Of a DNA stretch of 18,579 nucleotides, positions 1 through 5,722 are shown one piece after another (positions within the stretch are counted from its first letter, which is position 1; each line of letters opens with the position of its first letter). The translations under genes were made by a program, and so were the position numbers. The stretch covers positions 1-18,579 of the forward strand of contig JAGGWA010000044.1 in assembly GCA_021157745.1 (NCBI GenBank), written 5' to 3'. The notes under the pieces are model-generated. The model had not been told where the DNA came from, made no database searches, and saw only the letters and a list, made by a program, of their open reading frames with translations. This stretch comes from Thermoplasmata archaeon (GTDB lineage: Archaea; Thermoplasmatota; E2; UBA202; JdFR-43).

Positions 1-1
1 G

Positions 2-457
2 CATGATATTGCATACGATTACTATCATAACTATGATGAAGAGCTATGGAAGGAGATGAAGAATGTTGTAAAAGAGCATGTTGATATGCCATTATATGTT
101 GAAAAAGCAGATAGAAAGGTTGTTGCATATGATGTTATAGTGCTGGAAAGTAAAGAAGATAATTTGTCTATAAAAATAACTAAACCAGAAAATGCAGTTT
201 ATATTTTTGATAGGGCCATTCTGCCTGCAAATAAACCCATAATTATAGGGAGAATAACAGTAGAAGCAATTGTTTATCCACAGGCGAGCAAAGTGGAATT
301 TTACATTGATGACGAGTTAAAATATGAAGATGAAAGCCCACCATATCAATGGCAATGGAATGCAGCATCAATAGGCAAACACGAAATAAAGGTGATAGCA
401 TACAACGGAAAAAATAAAGCTGAAGATAAAAAAGATGTATTCAAGATAGGTATATGA
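2..457 (+). CDS. C-terminal part of an Ig-like-domain protein, probably secreted or surface-exposed (5' end outside window)
   Basis: The frame is open from the left edge (CAT at 2-4), so this is the 3' end of a longer gene; the ATG at 56 is internal. The visible 152 residues end in a beta-rich module of about 75 residues. It starts near a KPENAVYIFDR segment and contains VEFYIDDELKYEDESPPYQW followed by a GKHEIKVIAYNGKN strand pair. This pattern is typical of bacterial/archaeal Ig-like domains, which are usually repeated at the C-terminal ends of extracellular proteins. In my recollection such modules are frequent in Thermoplasmatota surface proteins. No catalytic motif is visible, and the function of the missing N-terminal part cannot be judged. 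The stop overlaps the kptA start in an ATGA, so the two genes are probably co-transcribed. Confidence 0.75.
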   Translation, partial: HDIAYDYYHNYDEELWKEMKNVVKEHVDMPLYVEKADRKVVAYDVIVLESKEDNLSIKITKPENAVYIFDRAILPANKPIIIGRITVEAIVYPQASKVEFYIDDELKYEDESPPYQWQWNAASIGKHEIKVIAYNGKNKAEDKKDVFKIGI

Positions 458-984
458 ATGCGGTTGCAATAAGTAAATATCTGTCATATCTGCTCAGACA
501 TAATCCGGAAGATTTGCCAATATCTAAGGATGGTTTCGTTCCGTTGGAGAAATTATTGAAAAAGCTGAAGAAGAGATTTCCCAATATCAACAAACATATC
601 ATAATGGAAATAGTCAGTCAAAATCCAAGATTTGAAATTAAAAATGGCAGAATAAGAGCCCTCTATGGGCATACCATAGATGTGGATGTAAAGCTGACTG
701 TCGTTAAAAACATAAAGTATCTCTACCATGGAACAACGAGGCAGGCGGCGAATAAAATATTGAAAGAGGGACTAAAGCCAATGAAGCGTAAAAAAGTCCA
801 TCTTTCTCCAAGCATAGAGCAGGCAATGAAAGTCGGTATGCGAAGGACAAGGAATCCTGTAATTCTTAGAATAGATGCTGAATCTGCTATTAGGGAAGGA
901 ATTATATTTGAGAAAGCAAATGAACTGGTTTATTTATCTGGGGAGATTCCCCCAAAATTTATATCTGAGGTGAAAGAAAGGTGA
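454..984 (+). CDS. kptA: RNA 2'-phosphotransferase KptA/Tpt1
   Basis: At 176 residues this matches the full length of the Tpt1/KptA family, which transfers an RNA 2'-phosphate to NAD+ and releases ADP-ribose 1''-phosphate and nicotinamide. The N-terminal winged-helix lobe begins SKYLSYLLRHNPED (R15, H16). The conserved IRALYGHT element gives R68 and H73. The ADP-ribosyltransferase-like lobe has LYHGT (90-94), VHLS (115-118) and a C-terminal ELVYLSGEIPPKFI segment. Family members use an Arg-His-Arg-Arg set of catalytic residues, and candidates for all are present. The ATG at 454 overlaps the upstream stop by four bases, implying translational coupling. In archaea the physiological substrate is unclear, because RtcB-type tRNA ligation does not leave a 2'-phosphate. 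Identification is confident; the role is not. Confidence 0.93.
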   Translation: MNAVAISKYLSYLLRHNPEDLPISKDGFVPLEKLLKKLKKRFPNINKHIIMEIVSQNPRFEIKNGRIRALYGHTIDVDVKLTVVKNIKYLYHGTTRQAANKILKEGLKPMKRKKVHLSPSIEQAMKVGMRRTRNPVILRIDAESAIREGIIFEKANELVYLSGEIPPKFISEVKER

Positions 985-1033
985 ACCATGTCTTCAAATC
1001 TCTCTTGAATACTCATGAGGCATTCTGGAGCCA

Positions 1034-1049
1034 TTCTTCTTTCTTTTAG
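1034..1049 (+). terminator. Pyrimidine-rich tract, possible terminator after kptA
   Basis: A T/C-rich run (TTCTTCTTTCTTTT) lies about 50 bases after the kptA stop and just before the next promoter. Archaeal RNA polymerase can terminate on oligo-T tracts without a hairpin. The T runs are short and interrupted, so the call is weak. Confidence 0.25.
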
Positions 1050-1058
1050 TTAGTTAGT

Positions 1059-1070
1059 TAAATTTTTAAA
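1059..1070 (+). promoter_or_regulatory. TATA-like element for the gene at 1090
   Basis: TAAATTTTTAAA lies about 25 bases before the ATG at 1090, which has no Shine-Dalgarno-like sequence upstream. That spacing fits leaderless transcription starting at or next to the start codon. A short TTAG/TAGT tandem (TTAGTTAGTTAGTTA, 1046-1060) abuts the element. The rest of the 985-1089 gap holds no credible gene. Confidence 0.5.
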
Positions 1071-1089
1071 CAATATAAGAATAAAAATT

Positions 1090-1476
1090 ATGGGAAAGGA
1101 ATTCACACTTCCAGAATTTTCGCTTTCGCACGAAGAAAAGAAGAGGCTTGAAGAAGAATATTTTGGCGGAAATGAAGACAAAATAAAAGAAAAAAGATGG
1201 GAAAAGAGGGCTAAAGAAAGCTTGAGGGAGATAGAAAGGATAATAGATGAAGGATTGGTAAGGAAAAAGGAGGAAAAGGAAAAAGAAGAGGTAAAGGAAG
1301 CGAAAGAGGAAACTAAGAAAGAAATAATATATGAGGGTAAGAAAGGATACATAATGAAGGTCAGCAAAAAGGAAGGAGATGAATACAAGGTTTCATATTA
1401 CCTCGTTACAAAAATTGAGAATATTGAAGAAGCTCTGGATAAGCTTACTTCATATAAACCAATTATAGAAGATTGA
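1090..1476 (+). CDS. Highly charged hypothetical protein with lysine/glutamate-rich helix
   Basis: I do not recognise a family for this 128-residue protein. The N-terminus has a short non-charged segment (FTLPEFSLS, residues 5-13). Residues about 14-78 are almost entirely Glu, Lys and Arg and should form a long helix or coiled coil. Residues about 79-128 look like a small folded domain with beta strands (EIIYEGKKGYIMKV and YKVSYYLVTKI) ending in a helix. There is no signal peptide, membrane segment or cysteine. It has its own promoter, judging by the TATA-like element at 1059-1070, and appears leaderless. Its 3' end overlaps the convergent metallo-hydrolase gene by 14 bases. The minus-strand frame opposite it (1050-1388) encodes Ser/Phe-rich sequence that is the expected shadow of Lys/Glu codons. 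Confidence 0.75.
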   Translation: MGKEFTLPEFSLSHEEKKRLEEEYFGGNEDKIKEKRWEKRAKESLREIERIIDEGLVRKKEEKEKEEVKEAKEETKKEIIYEGKKGYIMKVSKKEGDEYKVSYYLVTKIENIEEALDKLTSYKPIIED

Positions 1477-2089
1477 CACTCTGCATTGCAAGCTTTATGT
1501 GCAGACTCCCATTTTCTTCATCATAATCTCCATGCCCTGGATACAAAGCTTTTACATCAAGTTTCGAAAGCTTTTCTATAGATTTTTTTAATAATGCTGC
1601 ATTCCCTCCAGGAAAATCTGTTCTTCCTATGCCACCATCCAAAAAAATTGTGTCTCCAGAAAATAAAGCCTTTTTATTTGGCTCATATAAACAAATGCTT
1701 CCCATTGAATGCCCGGGTGTATGGATAACGTGTAGCTCATATTCTCCAAGCTTTATGATTTCCCCTCCTTTTAGCTTTATATCAACTCTCGTTTTTTCAA
1801 TTCTTGCATTGAAAAACTCTGAAAAAATGCCGTTTTCAACTGCAGCACTTCCATACTCATGCATGGCAATTTTTGCATTGAAATACTCTTTCAGCGCTGC
1901 GGCGCCGCCGCAGTGGTCGAGGTGCTCATGCGTTAGAATTATTATATCTATTTTATTGGTGTATTCTTCTGTCTGTTTTATAAGGTTCTTTGTTTCGAAT
2001 CCTGTTCCTGTGTCGATCAACGCAATTTTTTCATCTATAATCAGATAAACATTGGACTCGAAACCATAGCCAAGCAACCTTTTAATCAT
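1463..2089 (-). CDS. Metallo-beta-lactamase-fold hydrolase, glyoxalase II-like
   Basis: This 208-residue protein carries the full metal-binding set of the metallo-beta-lactamase superfamily: THEHLDH (H54, H56, D58, H59), HTPGHS (H127), SGD (D146) and YPGH (H186). The GDTIF...GIGRTDFPGG stretch resembles hydroxyacylglutathione hydrolase (glyoxalase II) and related thioesterase or persulfide dioxygenase branches, so a small cytosolic thioester or related hydrolase is likely. The substrate is unknown. I chose the ATG at 2089 because the family N-terminus (MIKRLLGYGFESNVYLI) starts there. The open frame continues to 2494, but that extension is low-complexity Phe/Ser sequence antisense to the coiled-coil gene at 2127. 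No ribosome binding site precedes the start, and a TATA-like element lies at 2105-2114. It is convergent with, and overlaps, the gene at 1090. Confidence 0.88.
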   Translation of the reverse strand: MIKRLLGYGFESNVYLIIDEKIALIDTGTGFETKNLIKQTEEYTNKIDIIILTHEHLDHCGGAAALKEYFNAKIAMHEYGSAAVENGIFSEFFNARIEKTRVDIKLKGGEIIKLGEYELHVIHTPGHSMGSICLYEPNKKALFSGDTIFLDGGIGRTDFPGGNAALLKKSIEKLSKLDVKALYPGHGDYDEENGSLHIKLAMQSVNLL

Positions 2090-2126
2090 AATAATAAAGT
2101 TTTTCTTATAAAAGTGTATTACCATT
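2090..2126. promoter_or_regulatory. Compact divergent promoter region
   Basis: Only 37 bases separate the divergent starts at 2089 (-) and 2127 (+). The region contains CTTATAAAAG at 2105-2114, whose reverse complement CTTTTATAAG gives a TATA-like element about 21 bases from the minus-strand start. An ATAATAAAG at 2091-2099 could serve the plus-strand gene. Neither start has a ribosome binding site, which suggests leaderless or nearly leaderless transcripts in both directions. The assignment of each element is inferred. Confidence 0.45.
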
Positions 2127-2336
2127 ATGGCAAACAAAAAAGAGAAAATCATGGATAAAATTGAGGATTTGAATATGGAGAGAGCGATGATAAGGGAAGA
2201 AATGGAAGAACTTGAGAAAAAGAAAAAGGAAATGAAGAAGGAAAAATATGAGAAGTTGAAAGCAAAATATGAAAAAAAGCTGGAAAAAGTTAGGGAAAAA
2301 ATAAGGAAGCTTGAAGAGGAGTTGAAAAAATTATGA
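2127..2336 (+). CDS. Small coiled-coil protein of unknown function
   Basis: This 69-residue protein consists almost wholly of Lys, Glu, Met and Leu in a heptad-like pattern from about residue 8 to the end (for example LEKVREKIRKLEEELKKL). It is predicted to be one continuous coiled coil. I do not recognise a family, and the composition makes similarity searches uninformative. The start at 2127 follows the divergent promoter region without a Shine-Dalgarno sequence. Its stop overlaps the start of the racemase-family gene by four bases (ATGA at 2333-2336), so the two are probably co-translated. This linkage is the main reason to treat it as a real gene. A possible role in binding a partner protein is speculation. 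Confidence 0.65.
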   Translation: MANKKEKIMDKIEDLNMERAMIREEMEELEKKKKEMKKEKYEKLKAKYEKKLEKVREKIRKLEEELKKL

Positions 2337-3007
2337 AGAAAATTGGCCTTGTTGGAGGATTGAGCCCAGAATCCACCATTCTTTATTATAACCATATTGT
2401 GAAAAAATATTATGAAATAAAGGGCGATTATAATTTTCCCGAAATCATAATTTATAGTCTTTCTTTCGGAAAGTTTTCGGAAATGGTTAAGCATGGCAAT
2501 GCTGCCAAAGAAATTTTGAAAGCTTTAGAGGCTTTAAAAAAGGCGGGAGCAGATTTTGCAATCATAACTGCCAACACACCACACATATTTTTTGATGAAA
2601 TAGCAGCAAAAGCGACATTGCCAATAATTTCAATAATAGATGCAACAGTGGAAGAAGCAAAAAAGAATGGATTGAAAAAGCTCCTTTTACTCGGAACAAT
2701 TTTCACAATGGAATCTGAATATTTTAGAAGCCAGTATGAAAAGAATGGTCTCGAAATCATTGTTCCAAGTAAGGAGGAAAGAAAGATTGTGAATGAAATC
2801 ATATTCAGAGAGCTTGCAAAAGGATCGATAAGAGAAGAAAGCAGAAAAAAGCTAATAGAAATAATAAACAGATATAGCGTCGATGCAATCGTTTTGGCAT
2901 GTACTGAATTGCCTTTAATTTTGGATGAGGAGCATGTTGGCAAAAAATTGCTAAATACAGCTACAATACATGCAGAAAAAGCTTTGATGCATGCTCTGGA
3001 GAAATAA
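2333..3007 (+). CDS. Aspartate/glutamate racemase-family protein, first catalytic Cys replaced by Ala
   Basis: At 224 residues this is typical of the Asp/Glu/hydantoin racemase superfamily (two similar Rossmann-like halves). It opens with the family signature KIGLVGGLSPEST (residues 3-15). The second-half active-site motif is intact: LACTEL with C190. In the first half, the motif usually written CNTxH or TNTxH reads TANTPH, so the catalytic Cys/Thr position is A80, while N81, T82 and H84 are kept. Two-base PLP-independent racemisation normally uses two thiols, or a Thr/Cys pair in some members, so this protein may be a one-sided isomerase, a lyase-like relative or inactive as a racemase. It is coupled to the upstream coiled-coil gene and convergent with the OB-fold gene, with two bases between the stop codons. 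Confidence 0.85.
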   Translation: MKKIGLVGGLSPESTILYYNHIVKKYYEIKGDYNFPEIIIYSLSFGKFSEMVKHGNAAKEILKALEALKKAGADFAIITANTPHIFFDEIAAKATLPIISIIDATVEEAKKNGLKKLLLLGTIFTMESEYFRSQYEKNGLEIIVPSKEERKIVNEIIFRELAKGSIREESRKKLIEIINRYSVDAIVLACTELPLILDEEHVGKKLLNTATIHAEKALMHALEK

Positions 3008-3009
3008 AT

Positions 3010-3026
3010 CTATTTTTCCAGATTTT
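3010..3026 (+). terminator. T-rich stretch after the racemase-family gene
   Basis: CTATTTTTCCAGATTTTT follows the stop at 3007 within a few bases and contains two runs of five T, a pattern compatible with archaeal oligo-T termination. It lies inside the 3' end of the convergent OB-fold gene, so composition alone could explain it. Confidence 0.3.
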
Positions 3027-3315
3027 TCATCATTATTATTTCTCCGTGTCTGCCTGTCGATATCTGAAGCTCGTCATTCCACTTTTTTACCCATCCATTT
3101 TTAATTTTGATAATGCTTCCCACTTCCACCTCATCTATCTCATCATTCCACAATGTTATCTTAATTCTATTTTCATCATCATCTTTTCCAATGGCATTGC
3201 ATACTCTTGCATATCCTCCATATCTCATTATAACATTTCTTTCATCTTCTTTCTCTATTATTTTTAGAATGATTTCATCAAAACTGCTGTCGGCTTTCAA
3301 TTCAGAAATTTTCAT
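3010..3315 (-). CDS. Single OB-fold nucleic-acid-binding protein, RPA/SSB-like
   Basis: This 101-residue protein has the size and strand pattern of a single OB fold. An N-terminal helix-containing stretch (KISELKADSSFDEIILKIIEK) is followed by strands with RNVIMRYGGYARVCNAIGKD, IKITLWNDEIDEVEVGSIIKIKNGWVKKW and LQISTGRHGEI. The order 'vCnaiGkD..irItLWndeid.v..G..i.i.ngwvk.w...lqis.gr.g' matches archaeal single-stranded-DNA-binding or RPA-type OB domains. It lacks a zinc finger and an acidic C-terminal tail, so it is shorter than typical RPA or bacterial SSB. It could act alone as an oligomer or with a partner encoded elsewhere. A TATA-like element lies about 23 bases upstream and there is no ribosome binding site, so it seems independently transcribed. 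Confidence 0.8.
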   Translation of the reverse strand: MKISELKADSSFDEIILKIIEKEDERNVIMRYGGYARVCNAIGKDDDENRIKITLWNDEIDEVEVGSIIKIKNGWVKKWNDELQISTGRHGEIIMMKNLEK

Positions 3316-3333
3316 TATTTTAATACTTCATTT

Positions 3334-3343
3334 CATATATAAG
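3334..3343 (-). promoter_or_regulatory. TATA-like element for the OB-fold gene
   Basis: On the minus strand CTTATATATG is centred about 23 bases from the ATG at 3315, in the 30-base gap after the flpA stop. This suggests the gene is transcribed independently as a leaderless or short-leader mRNA. Confidence 0.5.
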
Positions 3344-3345
3344 AA

Positions 3346-3945
3346 TTATGGAGGGCCAACTATTATTGAAACATGGTCTTTTGCATATGGTGAAAGGTTT
3401 ATCATATGCCTCACTCTATAAAATTTTTCTATGCTGTCCCTAACATTCTTAAAAACCTTCTTTGGTTCCGTTGCAACATCTATACTTCTTGCTTTAACCA
3501 TTATTATACCCTGCCTTACATCAAACTTCTCCATATTTTTCAAAAATATTTCCACCTGATTTTTTTGCGAGATATCCTGATATATTAAATCAACTTCTTC
3601 AACTATGGCTGCATAACTATCTGGTTTTGAAGCATCTGCCAGTATTGGAATGAGATTTTTTCTCTCCTTACACAGCTCAACAAATTTCTTCATTGCCTTG
3701 AATGATATCTCCACGCCATATATCCTTCCATCCTGAACTATATCTGAAAGGTGGCTTGCTGTTGTTCCAGTTGCAACCCCAAGATACAAAATGTTGCTGC
3801 CTCTCTTTATTGGCATTTCTTTTAAACCCTTCAAAATCGCCGCCGCCATCTTGCTGCGGTATGGATTCCATGCTCTATATCTTTTTCCATCGTATGTGAA
3901 CAGCTGTTTCCCTCTTTTGTAAACTCCTTCAAATATTTCTTCCAT
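3346..3945 (-). CDS. flpA: Fibrillarin-like rRNA/tRNA 2'-O-methyltransferase
   Basis: At 199 residues this is a slightly short archaeal fibrillarin, the methyltransferase of C/D box guide RNPs, which methylates ribose 2'-hydroxyls using S-adenosylmethionine. Diagnostic segments are RAWNPYRSKMAAAI (family N-terminal motif), the AdoMet-binding ILYLGVATGTTASHLSDIV, IYGVEIS, the Asp in LIYQDISQ, and VKARSIDVATEPKKVF near the C-terminus. Its usual partner Nop5/Nop56 is often encoded next door in archaea but is absent here. The start codon lies inside the upstream flavoprotein gene, with a 17-base overlap, and has a strong ribosome binding site (GGAGG at 3950-3954, four bases before ATG). It is therefore the last gene of the receiver-flavoprotein-flpA cluster. 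Identification is confident; the operon context is unusual. Confidence 0.95.
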   Translation of the reverse strand: MEEIFEGVYKRGKQLFTYDGKRYRAWNPYRSKMAAAILKGLKEMPIKRGSNILYLGVATGTTASHLSDIVQDGRIYGVEISFKAMKKFVELCKERKNLIPILADASKPDSYAAIVEEVDLIYQDISQKNQVEIFLKNMEKFDVRQGIIMVKARSIDVATEPKKVFKNVRDSIEKFYRVRHMINLSPYAKDHVSIIVGPP

Positions 3946-5188
3946 TTTTCCTCCTCATTTTTAGTAGCAATGCCTGTGAGACAACATTTATGGCGTCGAA
4001 AACAGGAGCAACTTTTGGAGCATATGCATTTTCAAACCATGAAAGCTCTTTAACATGTATTTTATTGTATATTGCATAGGCTATTCTGTCTATATAAAGA
4101 GATGCATTCTTTCCTATTGCCTGCCCCCCTACAACTCTTCCTTCTTCGTCTGCCATCAACTTTATCACTATCTTTTCCCCCTTCATATATTCTGGCAGAA
4201 GATTTGCAGAATGCCTTGCGTAATGCGTTGCTTGATTTTGTGTGAGTCCTACTGAAGCCACCTCGACCCCAAACAAAAGGGCGGTTTTTGAGGCAAGAGG
4301 TGGTAGCATTTTCTCGTTTCCGCCCGCAGCATTGATGCCTGCAGTCCTTCCCTGGCGAGCCGCTATTGTTCCCAAGCCGACGAGCATTTCGTTTCCAAAA
4401 AAGTCTTTTATCTGCGTGCAATCTCCAGCTGCATAAACATTTTCTCTTGCCTTGGAATACTCATCAACAACTATTCCTTTTTTTACCTCGCAACCTTTGC
4501 ATAGGTCAACGCTTGCTCTGTTTCCTGTTGCAATTACAACGACATCTCCCTCATAGCTTTCTTCTTTCGTCTCCACATATCCTCCTTCAACCTTTTTAAC
4601 CATGCAACCAGTCTTTATTTCAATACCATCCAATTTTTTTAGCAACTGGGATGCCATATCTGGATCAAGCATGTTGGGTAGCACAAAATTCATATATTCA
4701 AGAACAAGAACTTCCAAGCCTAATGTTTTCAGAGCCTCCGCCACTTCCAATCCAATCAAGCCTGCTCCAATCACTATTGCTTTTTTAGAATTCATTGCAT
4801 CCTTCCTTATCTTTATTGCATCCTTCATGTCCCTTAAAACATATGCTCCGCTCGCCTCAAAAGGAATAGCCGCCTTCGCTCCAGTTGCAATTATGATTTT
4901 ATCATACTCAACAACATCTTTGCCCTCAACTTCCATCGAATCAAAATCTATCCTTGAAACATTTTCATGCCTGTAATTTATGCCAGCCCTCTCAAACCAT
5001 TGCGGAGGATATTCGATGATATCCTTCCATTCAAGCTCTCCAGATATAACCAAAGGCAGGGCACATTTCGAATATTCTCCATAGCCTTCGTTATCATAAA
5101 TGGTTATCTCTGCCCTCCTGTTTTGCTTGCGGGCAAACTGCGCCGCAGTTGCGCCAGCAGCCCCGCACCCTATTATGGCGATTTTCAT
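3929..5188 (-). CDS. FAD/NAD(P)H-dependent CoA-disulfide/sulfur reductase-like oxidoreductase
   Basis: This 419-residue flavoprotein belongs to the CoA-disulfide reductase / NADH oxidase / sulfur reductase branch of the pyridine nucleotide-disulfide oxidoreductases. Residues 1-34 hold the FAD-binding Rossmann motif (IIGCGAAGATAA). The single redox-active cysteine is C42 in YSKCALPLVISG, the site used by CoADR-type enzymes in place of a CxxxxC pair. The NAD(P)H-binding motif is VIGAGLIGLEVAEAL (about 138-152), and the second FAD motif is VYAAGDCTQ. The C-terminal dimerisation domain ends near a YAPKVAPVFDAINV segment. In Thermococcales a close family member is NSR, which reduces elemental sulfur with NAD(P)H in a CoA-dependent way. 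NADH oxidase or peroxidase activity is the main alternative. GGTGAT lies three bases before the ATG, which follows the receiver gene's stop directly (TGAATG). Confidence 0.88.
   Translation of the reverse strand: MKIAIIGCGAAGATAAQFARKQNRRAEITIYDNEGYGEYSKCALPLVISGELEWKDIIEYPPQWFERAGINYRHENVSRIDFDSMEVEGKDVVEYDKIIIATGAKAAIPFEASGAYVLRDMKDAIKIRKDAMNSKKAIVIGAGLIGLEVAEALKTLGLEVLVLEYMNFVLPNMLDPDMASQLLKKLDGIEIKTGCMVKKVEGGYVETKEESYEGDVVVIATGNRASVDLCKGCEVKKGIVVDEYSKARENVYAAGDCTQIKDFFGNEMLVGLGTIAARQGRTAGINAAGGNEKMLPPLASKTALLFGVEVASVGLTQNQATHYARHSANLLPEYMKGEKIVIKLMADEEGRVVGGQAIGKNASLYIDRIAYAIYNKIHVKELSWFENAYAPKVAPVFDAINVVSQALLLKMRRKNGRNI
3950..3956 (-). promoter_or_regulatory. Shine-Dalgarno site for flpA inside the flavoprotein gene
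   Basis: GAGGAGG on the minus strand lies four bases before the flpA ATG and within the last codons of the preceding gene. It fixes the flpA start and indicates translation from a polycistronic mRNA. Confidence 0.8.
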
Positions 5189-5572
5189 TCAATCACCAAA
5201 AAATTCTTTTATTTCCTTAACAAATCCTTTGAAACCGACGTGGCGGGGTATTATTTTTTTAGCTCCTACTTTTAGTAGTTTCTCGGCCAAGCGAGTATCG
5301 AAAAAAGCTGTGAATCCATAGATGGTGGCGTTGGGATCCATTTCCAGTATTTTCTTGCTCGCCTCCACACCATTCATTCCGGGCAGCTTCAAATCCATGA
5401 TAACAAGATCGGGCTTTTTATTCTCCTCCATTAGTTTTTTGTAAAGTTCAACGCCTTCCTTCCCATTGTATGCAGAGTATATTTCCAAGTTTAGTCCTGC
5501 TTTTTTAATGTATATCTTCATCAACTCCTGCATTTCCTTCTCATCCTCGACGATGAGCAAAACCCTATTCAC
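5189..5572 (-). CDS. Stand-alone CheY-like response-regulator receiver domain
   Basis: The product is a single receiver domain of 127 residues with no output domain. The acidic pocket is E9/D10 in LLIVEDE, the phosphoacceptor is D60 in VIMDLKLPGMNG, and the switch Thr is T88 in YGFTAFF. The normally invariant Lys after strand beta-5 (usually in a KP motif) is replaced: the segment reads AKKIIPRHVGF, with R110 at about that place. I chose the GTG at 5572 because GAGGTGG lies five bases upstream. A GTG at 5581 would add three residues but has no good ribosome binding site. The gene directly precedes the sulfur reductase-like flavoprotein and is probably co-transcribed with it and flpA. No histidine kinase is in the window. 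It may act through protein-protein contact, but the target is unknown. Confidence 0.87.
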   Translation of the reverse strand: MNRVLLIVEDEKEMQELMKIYIKKAGLNLEIYSAYNGKEGVELYKKLMEENKKPDLVIMDLKLPGMNGVEASKKILEMDPNATIYGFTAFFDTRLAEKLLKVGAKKIIPRHVGFKGFVKEIKEFFGD

Positions 5573-5722
5573 GGGCTCCACCTCTTAGCATTAATCCCGT
5601 TCCATATTTCATTTTTTCCACAAAATTCAATTTAAGCAAGGAGGTGAACATAAAATTTGGTAAAAGGAAATCAACACTCATTGACTTTTAATGAAGGAGA
5701 ATATTTAAAATTAGCGAAATTT
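5573..5722. other. 150-base intergenic region with possible promoter
   Basis: This is the largest gap in the window, between the receiver gene and the DUF488 gene, both on the minus strand. On the minus strand, GCTTAAATTG (5627-5636) is a possible TATA-like element for the receiver operon, which would leave a leader of about 35 bases containing the ribosome binding site. A TATA-like ATATTTAAAATT lies at 5701-5712. On the plus strand there is a perfect ribosome-binding-site-like GGAGGTGA at 5640-5647, but no credible gene follows. I see no RNA gene or repeat here. Confidence 0.4.

Noticed and set aside
1046..1060. TTAG tandem as a CRISPR or mobile-element repeat
   Set aside because: There are only about four 4-base units with no spacers, target-site duplication or transposase nearby.
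1050..1388. Minus-strand open frame opposite the charged protein
   Set aside because: Its Ser/Phe-rich composition is the mirror of Lys/Glu codons; it has no promoter or ribosome binding site of its own.
2090..2494. N-terminal extension of the metallo-hydrolase frame up to 2494, giving a 343-residue protein
   Set aside because: The extension is Phe/Ser-rich sequence antisense to the Lys/Glu coiled-coil gene, and the family N-terminus begins at 2089.
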